64,000 nt of DNA, from contig JADJOP010000004.1 of the NCBI GenBank assembly GCA_016713735.1, positions 62,001 to 126,000 of the forward strand, read 5' to 3'. How positions within the stretch are numbered: position 1 is the stretch's first letter; each line of letters opens with the position of its first letter. Below are positions 46,664 to 54,686 of this stretch, one piece after another. The notes under the pieces were generated by a model. The model was not told the DNA's origin. It saw nothing but the letters and a program-made list of their open reading frames with translations, and made no database searches. The translations under genes and the position numbers were made by a program. This stretch comes from Bryobacterales bacterium. GTDB taxonomy: Bacteria; Acidobacteriota; Terriglobia; Bryobacterales; Bryobacteraceae.

Positions 46664-48313
46664 GTGGTACGCGGGCCGGTGGTGTTGTGCCTCCTGATGG
46701 CCGGATGCCTGCAGGCGGATTGGCGCCTGTTCCGGACCGGGGCGGCCGACGTGTACGCCGAGTCAGCCGAGGATGAGGCGCGGGCGGCGTTGAACCGGCT
46801 GGAGCAGGTGCGGTTTTTGGTGGGCAAGTGGAGCGGGGTGGCTGAGCCGCAGGGGCGCTGGCCGGTAAGGGTGGTGTTGTTCAAGCCGGGAAAGAACCAG
46901 GCGCTGCGGCCGACACCGGAGTTGGAGTTGCTGGATGGGGTGTGGAGCGGGGCTTGGCCGGCCAATCAGCCGCTGCCGCGGGAGTGGCTGCGGGGATATG
47001 CGCGGGAGCTGTGGGAAGCCAATGCGAAGCCGATGGCGGGCAGCTATGACGCGGCGTTGATCGATTTGCTGTCGACGCTGGAGGCCAAGGCGACGCGGAT
47101 TCAGTTGGGGGCTCCACCGCCGGAAGCAGCGCGGACGAAGGAGTGGGTGCTTCTTCATTTACTGGCGACGACGGAGGAGTTCCAGGGGCGGATGCGGGTG
47201 TTGTTGTCGAACCTGCAGCAGGGGGCGGCATTGGACATTGCGTTGAAGAACTCCTACGACAAGCCACCCAAAGAGATGATGGCGCTGGCTAAGGCGCACG
47301 GTAAGAGTGGACAGTTTGCACCGGCGGAGTGGGTGGGGGCGCCGTTGAATCCGGAGCGGGATTTCCGGGCGCGGGAGATCGAGGCCGGGCTGGTGAAACT
47401 GGCGTTGGCGGGGGTGCAGTCGGGTGAGGCGCGGAGGGCGGCGTTCCGGGGGTTGTTGAACGAAGGCGTGAAGACGCCGCTGACGCTGGAGGGGGCGGGG
47501 CTGTACGCCGAGGCGGTGGAGGCGGGGAGCGAGTCGGCGGCGGCGTGGCTGCAGGCGGCGCTGGCGGAGAAGGACGCGGCGAAGCGGGAAAAGCTGCTCG
47601 TGCGGGCCAGTGAGTTGAATCCGCTTTGGGCCGAGCCGCATGCGCGGATTGCGCTGGATACGACGGAGTTGGGGCATAAGATCGGGCGGATGAAGAAAGC
47701 GGTGTCGCTGGAGCCGCGGCATGGCGACTGGTGGCGGCAGTTGGCGGAGTGGCAGTATGAGGGGCGGCTGTACCGGGACGCGGCGGCGAGCTTTCTGAGC
47801 GCGGCGCGGTGGGCGGCGACGGCGGAGGAGTCGGCGCGGATGCAGGGGCGTTGGAAGGAGTTGGAAGAGGCGCGGGGGGCGCTGGAGTCGGCCGAGCGGA
47901 AGCGGATCGAGGACGAGAAGCAGGCGGCGCTGGAGAAGTTGCGGCTGGAGTCGCTGGAGCGGATCCGGGCGGCGGAGAAGAAGGCGCGGGGGGAGATGGG
48001 CGGCGCGGAGGGAACGGAGACGGCGGTGGAGTGGTGGGAGGGTCCGGCGGCGGATGGGAAAGCCGAGGGGATGATGGAGCGGGTGGAGTGTGGGAAGCAG
48101 TTGGTGGTGCTGCATGTGAAGGGGGTGGGCGGGAAGGTGGTGAAGCTGGGGGTGGCTGATCCGGGGAAAGTGGTGTTTATGGGGGGCGGTGAGTTGACGC
48201 TGGCGTGCGGGGTTCAGAAGCCGGCGCGGCGGGTGCGGGTGGAGTACCGGACGAAGGCGGATGCGAAGACAGGCGTGGCGGGCGAAGTGGCGGTGATCGA
48301 GTTCCTGCAATGA
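46664..48313 (+). CDS. Secreted DUF1570-like/TPR paralogue lacking the HExxH site
   Basis: A 549-residue exported protein starting at GTG, with a signal ending near 'MAGCLQADW' (possible lipoprotein). It parallels the 16305-17959 protein: 'DVYAESAEDEARAALNRLEQ' and 'PVRVVLFKPGKNQ' at the N-terminus, TPR-like helices (about 280-400), an acidic/basic coiled coil (about 410-445) and the same C-terminal beta domain ('ELTLACGVQKPARRVRVEYR'). Where the paralogue has HEYVH, this protein reads GYARE, so zinc-peptidase activity is not expected. Its stop overlaps the ATG of the MFS gene. Function unknown. Confidence 0.68.
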   Translation: MVRGPVVLCLLMAGCLQADWRLFRTGAADVYAESAEDEARAALNRLEQVRFLVGKWSGVAEPQGRWPVRVVLFKPGKNQALRPTPELELLDGVWSGAWPANQPLPREWLRGYARELWEANAKPMAGSYDAALIDLLSTLEAKATRIQLGAPPPEAARTKEWVLLHLLATTEEFQGRMRVLLSNLQQGAALDIALKNSYDKPPKEMMALAKAHGKSGQFAPAEWVGAPLNPERDFRAREIEAGLVKLALAGVQSGEARRAAFRGLLNEGVKTPLTLEGAGLYAEAVEAGSESAAAWLQAALAEKDAAKREKLLVRASELNPLWAEPHARIALDTTELGHKIGRMKKAVSLEPRHGDWWRQLAEWQYEGRLYRDAAASFLSAARWAATAEESARMQGRWKELEEARGALESAERKRIEDEKQAALEKLRLESLERIRAAEKKARGEMGGAEGTETAVEWWEGPAADGKAEGMMERVECGKQLVVLHVKGVGGKVVKLGVADPGKVVFMGGGELTLACGVQKPARRVRVEYRTKADAKTGVAGEVAVIEFLQ

Positions 48314-49506
48314 ATGAGCCGCACCGCCTGCGCTGGTTGGCCATGTTTGTGTTCACGCTGGCCAGCTCGCTGAGCTTTATTGACCGCCAGATTCTGGCGG
48401 CGCTGGCTCCGGCGATTCAGAGCGAGTTTGGCTTGACGCTGGCGCAGTATGGGGCGGTGGTGTCGGTGTTTTCGATTGTCTATGCGCTGACGGCGCCGCT
48501 GGCGGGGATGTTCATTGACCGGGCGGGGCTGAACACGGGCATTGTGGTGTCGATTGCGTTGTGGTCGGCGGTGGGCGTGACGACGGGGATGACGACGGGG
48601 TTCCTGGGATTGCTGGTGTGCCGCGGGGCACTGGGGTTTGCCGAATCGGGCAATTTGCCGGCGAGCGGGAAGGCGGGGGCGCTCTACCTGGCGGCGGGCG
48701 AGCGGGCGCTGGGATCGGCGTTCGGGCAGATTGGGATCAGCATTGGGATGGTGGCGGCGCCGGTGCTGGCGAGCGGGCTTTCCGTGACCTATGGCTGGCG
48801 GATGGCGTTTGTGGTGGCGGGGCTGTTGGGGTTTCTGTGGATCCCGCTGTGGCTGGTGACGGCGCGTTCGATTCCGCGGGCGCATGTGGAACGGCGGGGG
48901 CAGGCGGCGGGGTTGGGCGAACTGGCGCGCGACCGGCGGTTGTGGGGCCTGATTGTGGCCAACATCCTGTCGATGACGACGTACAGCCTGTGGATGAACT
49001 GGACGACGGTTTTCCTGGTGAAGGCGCGGGGGCTGACGCAGGAGGAGGCGAACCTGCAGTTTGCCTGGATTCCGCCGCTGTTTGCGGCCTTGGGCGGGCT
49101 GGCCGGCGGGGCGCTCTCGCTGCGGTTTGCGCGGGCGGGGCGCGGATTGCCGCAAGCCCGGCTGCGGGTGGCGGGGGTGGCGTCGGTGGCGCTATTGGGC
49201 ACGGCGCTGGCGCCGCTGGTGCCGACCAATGGAATGGCGACGGCGGTGATCTGTTGGAGCTATTTCTGGACGGTGGCGTTTAGCGTGAACACCTATGCGC
49301 TGCCGGTGGATTACTTCGGCGTGGAGCGGGCGGCGACGAGCATTGCGGCGCTGACGATGGCCTATGGGTTGATGCAGACGGTGTTGTCGCCGTTTGTGGG
49401 GAGCATGGTGGACCGGCATGGGTTTGTGCCGGTGTGCGCGGGTGTGGCGGTGATGCCGCTTTTGGCGTGGCTGGTGTTGCGGGCGACGGCGGGCGAGCAG
49501 GCATGA
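48310..49506 (+). CDS. MFS transporter
   Basis: A 398-residue major facilitator with twelve predicted helices. 'LSFIDRQILAALAPAIQSEF' and 'GMFIDRAGLNTGIVVSIALW' (motif A-like loop between helices 2 and 3) and 'CRGALGFAESGNLPASGKA' resemble the anion/hexuronate (ACS) and related subfamilies. Substrate unknown, possibly an organic anion or sugar acid. It overlaps both neighbours by ATGA, so the paralogue, MFS and glycosyltransferase genes form a translationally coupled unit. Confidence 0.88.
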   Translation: MNEPHRLRWLAMFVFTLASSLSFIDRQILAALAPAIQSEFGLTLAQYGAVVSVFSIVYALTAPLAGMFIDRAGLNTGIVVSIALWSAVGVTTGMTTGFLGLLVCRGALGFAESGNLPASGKAGALYLAAGERALGSAFGQIGISIGMVAAPVLASGLSVTYGWRMAFVVAGLLGFLWIPLWLVTARSIPRAHVERRGQAAGLGELARDRRLWGLIVANILSMTTYSLWMNWTTVFLVKARGLTQEEANLQFAWIPPLFAALGGLAGGALSLRFARAGRGLPQARLRVAGVASVALLGTALAPLVPTNGMATAVICWSYFWTVAFSVNTYALPVDYFGVERAATSIAALTMAYGLMQTVLSPFVGSMVDRHGFVPVCAGVAVMPLLAWLVLRATAGEQA

Positions 49507-51638
49507 CGGGGATGTTGCGGCGGTGGAAGCGGCGTGTGTTCGAAGCGCTGGGGATTGACCCGGAGCCGGTGGTGGTGACGTTGTGGAGCGGTCCGGCGGA
49601 AATGTGCGGGCGGATGCAGGCGGAGGTGGAGTCGCTGCTGCCGGAGTACCGGCATGTGGTGGTGAGCGAGGGGGGAGCGGCGGGGCGGTGTGGGCTGCGG
49701 GTAGGGCAGGGGACTCCGGTGGAGCTGGCGCTGCGGGTGAAGCAGGCGCTGCGCGGGAAGCGCATTGGGATGGTGGCGGCGCTGTTTGGGGCGGGGGCCG
49801 AGGGCGAGGCGTTGCGGCAGGCGGCGTTTCTGGTGGCGCCGTCGAAGGTGCTGGCCTACAACACACGGCTGGAGCGGCTGCATCTGCGGGTGTGGGATGC
49901 GTTGACGGCCTATCTGTTCCTGGCGGGGGTGCCGTTGGGGCGGGCGCAGGCGCGGCCTTGGTGGTGGCCGTTGCCGCACCGGCGGACGTTCGCGCCGGAT
50001 GAGGTGAAGGTGGTGGAGGGGCGGGCGGCGCCGGCGGCGCGGCGGGCGGTGGCGGTGTTGACGCCGTTCCAACCGTGGCCGTTGTCGCATGGCGGCGCGG
50101 TGCGGATGTATCACCTGTTGCGCGAGGCGGCGGTGGAGTTTGACATCCATCTGTTTTGCTTCCTGGAGCCTGGAGAAGAGGCCACGCCGGGACCGCTGGG
50201 GCACTTCTGCCGCCGGATCACCTATGTGGCCAAGCCGCGGTATCACGAGCCGCGGTGGAGCACAATCGCCCCGGCTGAGACGAGGGAATACCGGTCGCCT
50301 GTGATGGAGCGGGAACTGGAGCGGTTCCGGGGGGAGCATCCAGGGGCGCCGGTGCAGGTGGAGTTCACGCAACTGGCGGGGTATCGCGGCGAGATTCTGG
50401 TGGAGCACGACATCACGTTTGACCTCTACCGGCAGATCCACGAACGGGCGCGGACGCGGGCGTCGTGGTGGGACTGGTGGCGATGGCGGCGTTTTGAGGG
50501 CAAGGCCCTGCGGCGGTTCGAGCGCGTAGTGGCGATGTCGGCGAAAGATGCGCGGATGGCGGGGCGGGCGTGCGATGTGATCCCGAATGGCGTGGACCTG
50601 GAGCGGTTTGCGTTCACGCCGGAGGGCGAGGGGCGCGAGGTGTTGTTCGTGGGTTCGTTTCGTCACTTTCCTAACGCGGCGGCGTTCCGGTTTTTGTGGA
50701 GCGAGATCTGGCCGCGGGTGCGGGCTGTGTGCCCGGAGGCGCGGCTGACGGTGGTGGCCGGTCCGGAGGCGGGGGCGCACTGGCGGGCGTTCACGGGCGA
50801 GGAGCGGCTGCCCGAGGGCGAAGGGATAGTGCTGCATGAGTTCGTCGCCGATGTGGCGCCGCTGTACCGGGCGGCGAACCTGGTGGTGATTCCGACGCTG
50901 TATTCGGCGGGAACGAATTTGAAGGCTTTGGAGGCGATGGCGAGCGGGCGGGCGATTGTGGCGACGCCGTCGGGGGTGGGCGGTCTGGGGCTGGTGGATG
51001 GCGAGAGCGTGGCGATTGCGTCGGAGGCAGAGGGCTTGGCGCGGCTGTGCGTCGAGTTGCTGGGGGATGGGGCGAGGCGGGCGCGGCTGGCGGAGGCGGC
51101 GGCTGGGGTGGCGCGGCGGGAGTTTGGCTGGGAGCAGTTGGGGAAGAAACAACGGAAGCTGTGGCGGTCGTTGGCGCCGGAGCGGCTGCGGATCAGGAAG
51201 TTGTCGCCGCAGGACGGGTTGGCGGTGAATACGATTCAGGCCGCCTCGACGCAGGCGGCGCATTGGGATTTCGCCGGCTATCCGGCGGAGACGACCTGGG
51301 TTGCAGAGACGGAGCCGGCCGGTGGGGAGGTGGCCGGTGGGGAGGCGGCCGGGGCGAAGAGCCTGGTGGTGGGGTTCGTGGCGGCGCGCTGCGTGGCGGC
51401 GGGGGAGAACGAGGTGTTGAATCTGGCGGTGGCGCCGGAGTGGCGGCGGCAGGGGGTGGCACGGCGGCTACTGGATGTGGCGTTTGGGGCGATGCCGGGG
51501 GAGTGGTTTCTGGAGGTGCGGGAATCGAATGAAGAGGCGCGGCGGCTGTATGAGTCGCTGGGCTTTCAACCTGCAGGGCGGCGGGTGGGGTATTACCGGG
51601 GCCCGGAGGAGGACGCGCTCATTCTAAAAAGGTGCTAA
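49503..51638 (+). CDS. GT4 glycosyltransferase fused to a GNAT (RimI-like) acetyltransferase
   Basis: A 711-residue fusion. Residues ~1-175 are an unrecognised domain ('VVVTLWSGPAEMCGRMQAEV', 'RIGMVAALFGAGAEGEALRQ'). About 180-555 is a GT-B glycosyltransferase: 'PWPLSHGGAVRMYHLLREAA', 'VIPNGVDLERF', 'VLFVGSFRHFPNAAAF' and the donor-site 'GTNLKALEAMASGRAIVATP'. About 565-711 is a GNAT domain: 'RIRKLSPQDGLAVNTIQAAS', 'VLNLAVAPEWRRQGVARRLL' (acetyl-CoA loop) and 'ARRLYESLGFQPAGRRVGYY'. The GNAT part most resembles RimI. Continuous frame without stop between domains. It may acetylate an aminosugar or be a fused unrelated neighbour. ATG overlaps the MFS stop. Confidence 0.82.
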   Translation: MTGMLRRWKRRVFEALGIDPEPVVVTLWSGPAEMCGRMQAEVESLLPEYRHVVVSEGGAAGRCGLRVGQGTPVELALRVKQALRGKRIGMVAALFGAGAEGEALRQAAFLVAPSKVLAYNTRLERLHLRVWDALTAYLFLAGVPLGRAQARPWWWPLPHRRTFAPDEVKVVEGRAAPAARRAVAVLTPFQPWPLSHGGAVRMYHLLREAAVEFDIHLFCFLEPGEEATPGPLGHFCRRITYVAKPRYHEPRWSTIAPAETREYRSPVMERELERFRGEHPGAPVQVEFTQLAGYRGEILVEHDITFDLYRQIHERARTRASWWDWWRWRRFEGKALRRFERVVAMSAKDARMAGRACDVIPNGVDLERFAFTPEGEGREVLFVGSFRHFPNAAAFRFLWSEIWPRVRAVCPEARLTVVAGPEAGAHWRAFTGEERLPEGEGIVLHEFVADVAPLYRAANLVVIPTLYSAGTNLKALEAMASGRAIVATPSGVGGLGLVDGESVAIASEAEGLARLCVELLGDGARRARLAEAAAGVARREFGWEQLGKKQRKLWRSLAPERLRIRKLSPQDGLAVNTIQAASTQAAHWDFAGYPAETTWVAETEPAGGEVAGGEAAGAKSLVVGFVAARCVAAGENEVLNLAVAPEWRRQGVARRLLDVAFGAMPGEWFLEVRESNEEARRLYESLGFQPAGRRVGYYRGPEEDALILKRC

Positions 51639-51669
51639 TATCCCTTACCTATAGGGTGATGAATAATTA

Positions 51670-52887
51670 ATGGGGATAGCTGAACCTTCATGGGGGAAGG
51701 TTGCGGCGGGGACGGCGCTGTTGTGCCTGCTCGCCTACCTTCCGTTCTTTCAACTGCCATTCATTAGCGACGACTACCTGCAGATCGGGCTGGCGCGGCA
51801 ATACGGCTCGTGGGAGGGGCAGCAGGAGCTGTTTGCCGACGCGCTGTACCGCTGCCGGGCGACGGCGTTGTGGGTGGTGTGGGCGCTGGACCGGGTGTTT
51901 GGGCCGGTGGTGACGCCGCAGGCGGTGGTGTGTCTGGCGCTCCACTTCGTCAATTGCCTGCTGCTGTTTGCGCTGGCCAAGGACAACGGGTTTGGCCGGG
52001 GCCCGGCGGCTGCGGCGGCGATGTTCTTTGCGGTGTATGAGGGGCATCAGGAGGCGGTGGTGTGGATTTCGGCGATGCCGGAGCTGCTGGTGTTTCTGTT
52101 TGCGGGGGTGAGTCTGCTGGCGGGGTTGCGCTGGATGCGCGGCGGGGGAACGGGGTGGCTGGCGTTGACGGTGGTGAGCTATGGGCTGGCGCTGCTTTCC
52201 AAGGAGTCGGCAGTGGTCGTGCCGGCGCTGCTGGCCGCGTACGGGCTGATGGGGAGGATGGCGTGGCGGAGGTGGGCGCCGCTGGTGGGGGTGATGGGCG
52301 GGGTGGTGGCGACCTGGTACACGTGGTCAATCTTCCAGGCCAAGCAGAGCCATCTGCATTTCAATGATGGGACGTTCAGCCTGTCGGCGCCGTTCCTGGT
52401 GACGCTGCTGATCAGCGTGAGCCGGCTGTTCTGGTTTTGGGGACTGGCGGCGGTGCTGGTGGGGTGGTGGAGCCGGGCGGCGGAGTTTGGCCGGACGCTG
52501 GCGGTGGCCGGCGTGTGGATTGTTCTGACGTTTCTGCCGTATACGTTTCTGACGTACATGCCGAGGGTACCGAGCCGGCACACGTACTGGGCCAGCGCGG
52601 GGTTGGCGTTGGTGGTGGGTGTGGTTTTGGTTCAGGGATTGCCGCGGCTGGCCGATAGGAGGAGAGTGGCGGCGGCCGTCGTTGCCGTCATCATTCTCCA
52701 CAATTGCGGATATTTGTGGACCAAGAAGCTGGGGCAGTATCAGGAACGGGCTCGTGCGACCGAGGAACTCATTGCATATAGCAGTCGGGCGAAGGGGCCC
52801 GTGCGGGTGCGGTGTTTTCCATACGGGGACGACATCATCTTCCATTGCTTGGAGATCCGGCAGGGGGCGAGAGCGGGGCGAGATTGA
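51670..52887 (+). CDS. Polytopic membrane protein, GT39/GT-C-like glycosyltransferase
   Basis: A 405-residue protein with about ten hydrophobic helices. The first periplasmic loop has 'FISDDYLQIGLARQYGSWEG', with the Asp-Asp expected for the catalytic loop of GT-C enzymes that use polyprenyl-phosphate sugars. A second typical element is 'AVYEGHQEAVVWISAMPELL' and 'GLALLSKESAVVVPALLAAY'. The C-terminal ~50 residues are soluble. It begins 31 nt after the glycosyltransferase fusion, so a common role in surface glycan or pilin glycosylation is plausible. No ribosome site is evident. Confidence 0.72.
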   Translation: MGIAEPSWGKVAAGTALLCLLAYLPFFQLPFISDDYLQIGLARQYGSWEGQQELFADALYRCRATALWVVWALDRVFGPVVTPQAVVCLALHFVNCLLLFALAKDNGFGRGPAAAAAMFFAVYEGHQEAVVWISAMPELLVFLFAGVSLLAGLRWMRGGGTGWLALTVVSYGLALLSKESAVVVPALLAAYGLMGRMAWRRWAPLVGVMGGVVATWYTWSIFQAKQSHLHFNDGTFSLSAPFLVTLLISVSRLFWFWGLAAVLVGWWSRAAEFGRTLAVAGVWIVLTFLPYTFLTYMPRVPSRHTYWASAGLALVVGVVLVQGLPRLADRRRVAAAVVAVIILHNCGYLWTKKLGQYQERARATEELIAYSSRAKGPVRVRCFPYGDDIIFHCLEIRQGARAGRD

Positions 52888-53119
52888 GATTGGCCGGCAA
52901 GAGTCTGGCGAATCATACTGTTTCGTGCCCAGGTAGGACCGATGGCGTAAGGCCCTTGGAGGCCAAGAGCTACTCCGTAGAAGCCCGGAATAGGGTATAC
53001 CGTCAGTGGATATTGGCGGGGCGTCTAGGAGTTCTTCCTAATTTGTCGAGTTCCATCCGGATGGTACTTTTGACTCAGCAAGACACAAGCCCTTTGCAGG
53101 GAGAGGAGAAATAAGAGTC
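52888..53119 (+). promoter_or_regulatory. 232-bp leader region upstream of the Flp pilins
   Basis: No gene is visible. The region is less G-rich than its surroundings. At 52955-52990 it can form two small adjacent hairpins (CTTGG-AGG-CCAAG and CTAC-TCC-GTAG). It ends with a strong AGGGAGAGGAG ribosome site. It should contain the pilin promoter, but no convincing sigma-70 or sigma-54 pair was found. A structured leader is possible and unproved. Confidence 0.4.
53094..53107 (+). repeat. 14-nt leader element, first copy (before pilin 1)
   Basis: TTGCAGGGAGAGGA is identical to 53439-53452 before pilin 2. It includes the ribosome site, 12 nt before the pilin 1 ATG. It was probably duplicated together with the gene. 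Confidence 0.7.
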
Positions 53120-53317
53120 ATGAAAAACTTTGCCAACCTGGTTTGGAAGCTGCGGATCTGGAAAGACACCCGTGGTCAGGACCTCATTGAATACGCCTTG
53201 ATGGCCGGTTTCGTGGCCGTGGCCGCCGGCGCGATCATGCCCGGTGTGGCGACCAGCATCAGCACGATCTTCTCGAAGATCTCCAGCGTGATGTCGGCTG
53301 CTTCGACCCAGGGCTAA
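53120..53317 (+). CDS. flp: Flp-type class IVb pilin 1
   Basis: A 65-residue prepilin, the subunit of Tad/Flp adhesive pili. A basic leader peptide ends near 'DTRGQDLIEYALMAGFVAVA': the conserved Gly before the cleavage site, Glu at mature position 5 region and Tyr in 'EYALM' are the Flp hallmark. One hydrophobic helix follows, then 'SISTIFSKISSVMSAASTQG'. It has a strong ribosome site (AGGGAGAGG). A near-identical copy lies 146 bp downstream. No Tad assembly genes are in the window. Confidence 0.9.
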   Translation: MKNFANLVWKLRIWKDTRGQDLIEYALMAGFVAVAAGAIMPGVATSISTIFSKISSVMSAASTQG

Positions 53318-53438
53318 GCCCAAATCAATCAACGGAGGGGGCGCGGAGCAATTCTCGCCTCCTCTCTCCTGATGGACGGACTCACAGTGAATCCGTAGTC
53401 GGGTGATGAGAGCAATTCAGTCCGTTTCGTTTCGAGCA

Positions 53439-53452
53439 TTGCAGGGAGAGGA
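53439..53452 (+). repeat. 14-nt leader element, second copy (before pilin 2)
   Basis: Identical to 53094-53107; it ends 10 nt before the pilin 2 ATG at 53463. Confidence 0.7.
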
Positions 53453-53462
53453 AAACCGCACT

Positions 53463-53660
53463 ATGAACAAGCTTATGAACTACGCGCTGCGCCTGAAGAT
53501 CTGGAAGGACACCAAGGGCCAGGACCTCATTGAATACGCGTTGATGGCCGGCTTCGTGGCTGTCGCCGCGGGCGCTATCATGCCGAGTGTGGCGACCAGC
53601 ATCAGCACGATCTTTTCGAAGATCTCCAGCGTGATGACGGCCGCTTCGACCCAGGGCTAA
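53463..53660 (+). CDS. flp: Flp-type class IVb pilin 2
   Basis: A 65-residue prepilin. From 'GQDLIEYALMAGFVAVAAGA' to the end it differs from pilin 1 only at two positions (Gly/Ser after 'IMP', Ser/Thr near the C-terminus), while the cytoplasmic leader differs more ('NKLMNYALRLKIW'). Tandem duplication with purifying selection on the mature pilin is likely. The ATG at 53463 is preferred because AGGGAGAGG precedes it. A strong terminator follows at 53678. Confidence 0.9.
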   Translation: MNKLMNYALRLKIWKDTKGQDLIEYALMAGFVAVAAGAIMPSVATSISTIFSKISSVMTAASTQG

Positions 53661-53677
53661 TCATTCCTACCGAAGAG

Positions 53678-53710
53678 ACGGGGGTGCGGGGCAACCTGCA
53701 CCCCCGTTTT
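53678..53710 (+). terminator. Rho-independent terminator after the pilin genes
   Basis: A perfect 10-bp stem ACGGGGGTGC/GCACCCCCGT (53678-53687 with 53698-53707), a 10-nt loop and TTTT downstream, 18 bp after the pilin 2 stop. Confidence 0.85.
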
Positions 53711-53864
53711 GCGTTTGCAGGGAGCGGCGGCCGGCTGCGGTTTCGCTGGGGCGACGATAGCGGGTGAGGGGTGGGGACGGCTTGCGCCACAGTCCGGGGG
53801 GGGCCTCGGTTGATTGACCGGTGGTGTCGTATCAGCCTGGTTTCCGGCTGGTAGGCTGGAGTGC

Positions 53865-54680
53865 ATGAGGACCGTTCTCCTATTGGTCTGCTGCGGCATG
53901 GCCGCGGCGCAGACGATTCCCGATGCGCATGAAAAGTTGATTCCGACGCTGTGGGTGCAGACGTCGGTGGAGTGGCGCGGTTCGGCGCTGCAGGCCTACC
54001 GGGCGGCGCGGGTGTCGCTGGACCAGGCGTTGAAGGACAAGAAGTGGACGGCGGCGCTGGAGCAGACGGGGTCGTACGGGAAACTGCCGCCGGCGATCAT
54101 TCTCGACATCGATGAGACTGTGCTCGACAACTCGCCGGGGCAGGCGCGGCAGGTGGTGGGGAAGACGGGGTTTGTGGTGAGGGACTGGGATGCGTGGGTG
54201 GCCGAAGCGGCGGCGGGGGAGATTCCGGGGGCGGCGGAGTTCTGCAAGTATGCGGCGTCGAAGAAGGTGACGGTGTTCTATGTGTCGAATCGCGAGGCCA
54301 AGAGCGAGGCGGATACGCGGCGCAACCTGCAGAAGTTTGGTTTTCCGCTGAGCGATGGCGTGGACACGGTGTTGCTGCGCGGGGAGAAGCCGGAGTGGGC
54401 GGCCAGTGAGAAGAGTCCGCGGCGGAAGGCGGTGGCGGAGAAGTATCGCGTGCTGCTGCTGGTGGGCGATGACTTCGGCGACTTCCTGACGGGGATCCGG
54501 ACGACGGTGGAGAAGCGGGCGGAGATGGCGGCGGCGCATGCGGAGCGATGGGGCAGGGAGTGGATTGTGCTGCCGAATCCGGGGTACGGGTCGTGGGAGT
54601 CGGCGTTGCAGGAGCCGGAGCGGCCGGCGACGGCGCTGGAGCAGTTGTGGAAGCGGGAAAGCTGGCTGCGGACGAAGTAA
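53865..54680 (+). CDS. Secreted HAD-family acid phosphatase (class B/C, 5'-nucleotidase-like)
   Basis: A 271-residue exported phosphatase with a signal peptide ending about 'CGMAAAQ'. The HAD motifs are 'AIILDIDETVLDNSP' (nucleophile Asp and DxD), 'VFYVSNREA' (motif II) and 'VLLLVGDDFGDF' (acidic motif IV), the arrangement of lipoprotein e(P4)/class C acid phosphatases. Motif III Lys is probably in 'SEKSPRRKAVAEK'. It probably releases phosphate from nucleotides or other monoesters in the periplasm. TAGGCT lies 7 nt before the ATG. Confidence 0.87.
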   Translation: MRTVLLLVCCGMAAAQTIPDAHEKLIPTLWVQTSVEWRGSALQAYRAARVSLDQALKDKKWTAALEQTGSYGKLPPAIILDIDETVLDNSPGQARQVVGKTGFVVRDWDAWVAEAAAGEIPGAAEFCKYAASKKVTVFYVSNREAKSEADTRRNLQKFGFPLSDGVDTVLLRGEKPEWAASEKSPRRKAVAEKYRVLLLVGDDFGDFLTGIRTTVEKRAEMAAAHAERWGREWIVLPNPGYGSWESALQEPERPATALEQLWKRESWLRTK

Positions 54681-54686
54681 GCGGCG

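Noticed and set aside
52955..52990. Known cyclic-di-GMP (GEMM) riboswitch before the pilins
   Set aside because: Hairpins are too short and the conserved core sequences of the GEMM families are not present; left as an unassigned leader.
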